This document shows, piece after piece, positions 62,301 through 64,000 of a stretch of 64,000 bases of DNA. The DNA comes from Opitutia bacterium ISCC 52 (GTDB taxonomy: Bacteria; Verrucomicrobiota; Verrucomicrobiia; Opitutales; UBA2995), in contig CP076040.1 of NCBI GenBank assembly GCA_014529675.2, forward strand, positions 2,933,894 to 2,997,893, given 5' to 3'. Below the pieces are notes generated by a model. It was given only the letters and a program-made list of their open reading frames with translations, was not told the origin of the DNA and did not search any database. The translations under genes were made by a program, and so were the position numbers. Positions within the stretch are counted from its first letter, which is position 1; each line of letters starts with the position of its first letter.

Positions 62301-63061
62301 GAGTTGCAGCCAATGGACTGGTGGTTGTCGATGGGAACCTTAACGATCTCGGCGTCGGTGAAAGTCTTCACTTTGACTTGCAAGTCAAACGTGGTGAACA
62401 GCCCGCGCACAGCGGCATGTTTCAGATGCTCGATTTCAGCTACAAAGGCAGAACAAACAACGATCAACGTGACTACACGATTACCGATAGTTCAGGGACG
62501 GTACTGGTAGAAGAAACTAATTTCGACCCAATCAATTACGATCCCACAACGCCAAGGCTTCCATTCTCTCCCGGCGAAGGACTTGATTTCAGTTGGAACC
62601 GCACCGGTGCTGGCGGAGCGATCCTCTCCATAGAGACAATCACTCTTCTCATTACCGAGGTCTTTGACGAAGAACCCACTTTCACGGCTCAAGGAACACC
62701 GCACAGCTACCTAGAGCTATACTATAGCGGACTGGACGCGGACGAAGATTACGCAATAGCAGAACTTTCCGACTCGGATGGAGATGGACTCCGCGTATGG
62801 GAAGAGTACCAGTTCGGGACTAACCCGCTAGATGGCACTTCAGTCACACGGATCATCCGTACCGATCTAACGGATACCAATCAGCTCAAACTGCACTGGA
62901 AATCCAAACTGGGCAAATCCTACAGCATCTACCGAAATAGTTCTTTGGACGAAAACGGCTGGCATCTTATTGATTCAGGAATCGAGTCAACACCCCCCGA
63001 GAACGAGAGAGTCATTACCCTCAGCGAACGCCCTCGGTTCATAAGAATCTCTTCGGAATAA
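59303..63061 (+). CDS. Large secreted multidomain protein, function unknown
   Basis: About 1252 residues. The long frame opens inside the tRNA, so I place the start at GTG 59303, which gives a signal peptide (PYLFLAFVLLNASLNA) 11 nt after the tRNA. A lamin-tail-like region (MDFTDSDNVSTELEFEKSF, VALWNPNNLGLAIDG) is followed by a possible sugar-binding-like region (FIYEDFNFPSAGLIA, LRWLVRDESHKWFLSDETW). Next is a long domain that I cannot assign (YHPARASHWFEGPNNLRVG to ARAQLRAMPD, about 445-860), a fibronectin-like domain (TYFWRVDSENSTGTTLGDVW) and a calcium loop (DSDGDGLRVWEEYQFGTNPL). The C-terminal module YSIYRNSSLDENGWHLI is the Verrucomicrobia 'xYxVexSxDLxxW' type. It may act on or bind a polysaccharide; there is no catalytic motif that I can name. 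Confidence 0.7.
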   Translation: MPLYRKFKSGPYLFLAFVLLNASLNAVTNWALMDFTDSDNVSTELEFEKSFLVPVNYPPGATSIQVSLTAKNAEDEAVALWNPNNLGLAIDGNNEDSLDQGEKLVLQLSLRDQQGEILTGYGFKLFQMGHSIQTEVADNALLLDGEKDGLAEISLSKDSTSTSLWNAYTVYADQVFSVLNQNTEAPFHIQSIGLTIVPLVQETIYQPSKKFIYEDFNFPSAGLIASNTGSQVFQSSLTTGHPWGGYTAGNNFIRTLGGQIAFAGAANTPGSYIYTIFPEGTDAIDLSNHESTFKIRATQVASNQKLRWLVRDESHKWFLSDETWEPTLSTTENERHMTAFPAARNDWQLVTNGDALNALGENGTALETGESATPDLSQVSGYGIYVSQGDGINSLFISALRLSEYEPLIYYHPARASHWFEGPNNLRVGLSDMSGAAFNEMYWNTDTNIIASQNGRQAQYAFRSFHHNGRWNPTQAGYDEFYGMPTPVRTSISSLGDGPRYEWGPTPMSNWHGDGHFDFVENEDLTLGSPYNHIFGWRDRPSYTDDDFIDESDRSQADEVISDFDQGGFVEDVSSSTDQDVLAIRFNLYQNFPRLTHNTLQFNEEAIIFDTRRSPETEEPLIDENRTSADLSSVLPGAQATTATDMTEVPYRWSDRLDVLAANFRYLWNWESNSQQWTVTDLVNEEGTIPASNDSFFSIIANSPNPTDAETAQAIALYYPSWSELNQYPIQGIDRQTGEIVYQEDRLDQVVASAIQTVRGGWIGPNDEISGEFTRRQLGLNYGGILSPDHTPIDVYERLRQEFFWIFGTPTALVASIPDLEAQFMDPPEELPSRAQLRAMPDMDSLIDGSINVPTNQELTWWAAVGADKYHIYLGKDPVEIATADTNAPSYIGESTTNRIFPTNLETNTTYFWRVDSENSTGTTLGDVWRFKTSTPAFFELATLVTLNLGSGATSAAEGVSSHTAISDNILVATGAHTVELHITGSSDGSEANIRKVPSGVAANGLVVVDGNLNDLGVGESLHFDLQVKRGEQPAHSGMFQMLDFSYKGRTNNDQRDYTITDSSGTVLVEETNFDPINYDPTTPRLPFSPGEGLDFSWNRTGAGGAILSIETITLLITEVFDEEPTFTAQGTPHSYLELYYSGLDADEDYAIAELSDSDGDGLRVWEEYQFGTNPLDGTSVTRIIRTDLTDTNQLKLHWKSKLGKSYSIYRNSSLDENGWHLIDSGIESTPPENERVITLSERPRFIRISSE

Positions 63062-63078
63062 GTAGACCACATATTGAA

Positions 63079-64000
63079 CTAGCTCGCAGTTTTATTCGTT
63101 CCCATTCGGCGCAGAAAATAGCCGATGCCGCCGATCACCAAGCCACAAAAGAGGAAGCTGATTCGACCCGACATACTGTTTGGAATAATAACTCCAAGTA
63201 GTCCGATAAAGATTCCGTAGATCAGGCAAAGTATGCCCATGGCTTTACCCTGGTTATTGTCGCTGTCTTTCCCACCTTCACCATCGTGGTCTACAGGACG
63301 GTTCTGATTTCTGAAAAACTCCTCCACATGTTCCTCGGGTTGGTAGTTATTCAAACGGCCAATCCAGACAGTAATAAAAAACCAGATGCTACAAATGACT
63401 ATGTTTCCGAGACCGGAGAAGAAATATAGGAAGTCGGACTTTTCACGACCTGCAAGTTCTCCTAATCCAAACCAACCATACTGTTCAACAAGCTTGGAAA
63501 ATATCGAGAAGGCAAAACCGACCAATACGGTACTCCAAGCTGACCAACGCGGTGCTCCCTTTATAAACAGTCCCCATACCAGCGGCATAGCAATCGGTAT
63601 GGCGATCATCGAACCGAATACAGTCATGATCTCGAACAAATCCCAGTCTTTGAGATTCAGCCAAAGTAAACCCGCCAAAATAATGAGAACCCCAAAAACA
63701 GCGGACATGATTTTGCCGACCAGGAGAAGCTCCTTATCCCCTGCATTTTTGCGCAAGATTGGTTTGTAGAAATTACTAACAATGATCCCAGCATTTACAT
63801 TCAATCCGCTGTCCATGGAAGACATGGTAGCAGCAAATAAACTACAGACAAGTAGCCCAATCATTCCAACCGGAAGCACTTCCATACCCATGTAAACAAA
63901 GGCACCCTCGGCTGGGTTCGCTAAGTCCGGAAATACAGAACCCATGTCCGGTTGAAGAACACGCGCAGCCATAGGCGGGATAAACCAGATGACGGGACCG
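63079..64000 (-). CDS. Na+/solute symporter (SSS family), partial
   Basis: The C-terminal part of a second SSS transporter, open to the right edge (upstream residues GPVIWFIPPMAARVLQPDM). GMIGLLVCSLFAATMSSMDSGLNVNAGI (about 28-55 of the visible part) is the helix 8 region, with SMDSGLN at the Na2 position. About six more helices follow, then a hydrophilic linker (HDGEGGKDSDNNQGKA) and two more helices. No close sequence match to the symporter at 57533 is evident by eye. Substrate unknown; it converges with the large secreted protein across 17 nt. Confidence 0.88.
   Translation of the reverse strand, partial: GPVIWFIPPMAARVLQPDMGSVFPDLANPAEGAFVYMGMEVLPVGMIGLLVCSLFAATMSSMDSGLNVNAGIIVSNFYKPILRKNAGDKELLLVGKIMSAVFGVLIILAGLLWLNLKDWDLFEIMTVFGSMIAIPIAMPLVWGLFIKGAPRWSAWSTVLVGFAFSIFSKLVEQYGWFGLGELAGREKSDFLYFFSGLGNIVICSIWFFITVWIGRLNNYQPEEHVEEFFRNQNRPVDHDGEGGKDSDNNQGKAMGILCLIYGIFIGLLGVIIPNSMSGRISFLFCGLVIGGIGYFLRRMGTNKTAS

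Overview
The window looks like a chromosomal segment of a Verrucomicrobiota bacterium, most likely class Opitutae (Puniceicoccales/Opitutales type), about 45-48 % G+C by eye. This rests on protein families: a TIGR02597-type secreted protein, secreted proteins with paired LSTRA...NDNW repeats, DUF1080, DUF3500, Cys-type sulfatase, CehA-like metallohydrolase, Na+/solute symporters, a long-form IspG, and intergenic palindromes of a kind familiar from that group. Everything here was read by eye from sequence; no database search was run.

Layout. 1-3000: rseP tail, ispG and rph. 3000-3510: AT-rich gap with a possible sigma-54-driven small RNA on the minus strand. 3509-8022: a frameshifted OppA-type lipoprotein gene diverging from an acyltransferase, coiled-coil membrane protein and methyltransferase set. 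8094-10868: two secreted proteins. 11081-20616: a long minus-strand housekeeping run (HU, hisS, serA, plsY, hom, lysC, thrC, cimA) that carries the aspartate-to-threonine pathway and the citramalate entry to isoleucine. 20720-23046: a ClpX-like ATPase with no zinc-binding domain and an extra C-terminal region, then menG/ubiE. 23025-28833: secreted and accessory proteins, including a cadherin fragment, a Tat-exported aldo/keto reductase and DUF3500. 28835-35442: ptsI, ispE, pyrF, ispD, ispF and an MsbA-like ABC exporter. 35770-46535: accessory genes (SRPBCC, DUF4097, DUF1080, truncated glycosyltransferase, sulfatase, M20 amidohydrolase, NIPSNAP, cytochrome b562-like, CehA-like). 46760-48732: amtB, P-II and a small membrane protein. 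48865-59134: esterases, a polytopic membrane protein, a DCC protein, an outer-membrane protein, an RND-pump remnant and an SSS symporter. 59202-64000: tRNA-Ser(GGA), a 1252-residue secreted protein that starts 11 nt after the tRNA, and a second, partial SSS symporter.

Four of the MEP isoprenoid genes (ispG, ispE, ispD, ispF) lie in this one window.

The clearest overall pattern is a contrast. The housekeeping genes are intact, but at least eight accessory genes are broken: three by single-base frameshifts (OppA, CehA-like, YWTD-propeller), two by early in-frame stops (DUF3303, DUF4097), and three reduced to fragments (cadherin protein, glycosyltransferase, RND pump). This is either active gene decay or, for the single-base cases, residual sequencing error. 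The most novel-looking items are the candidate sigma-54 small RNA, the ClpX-like ATPase and the large protein next to the tRNA.
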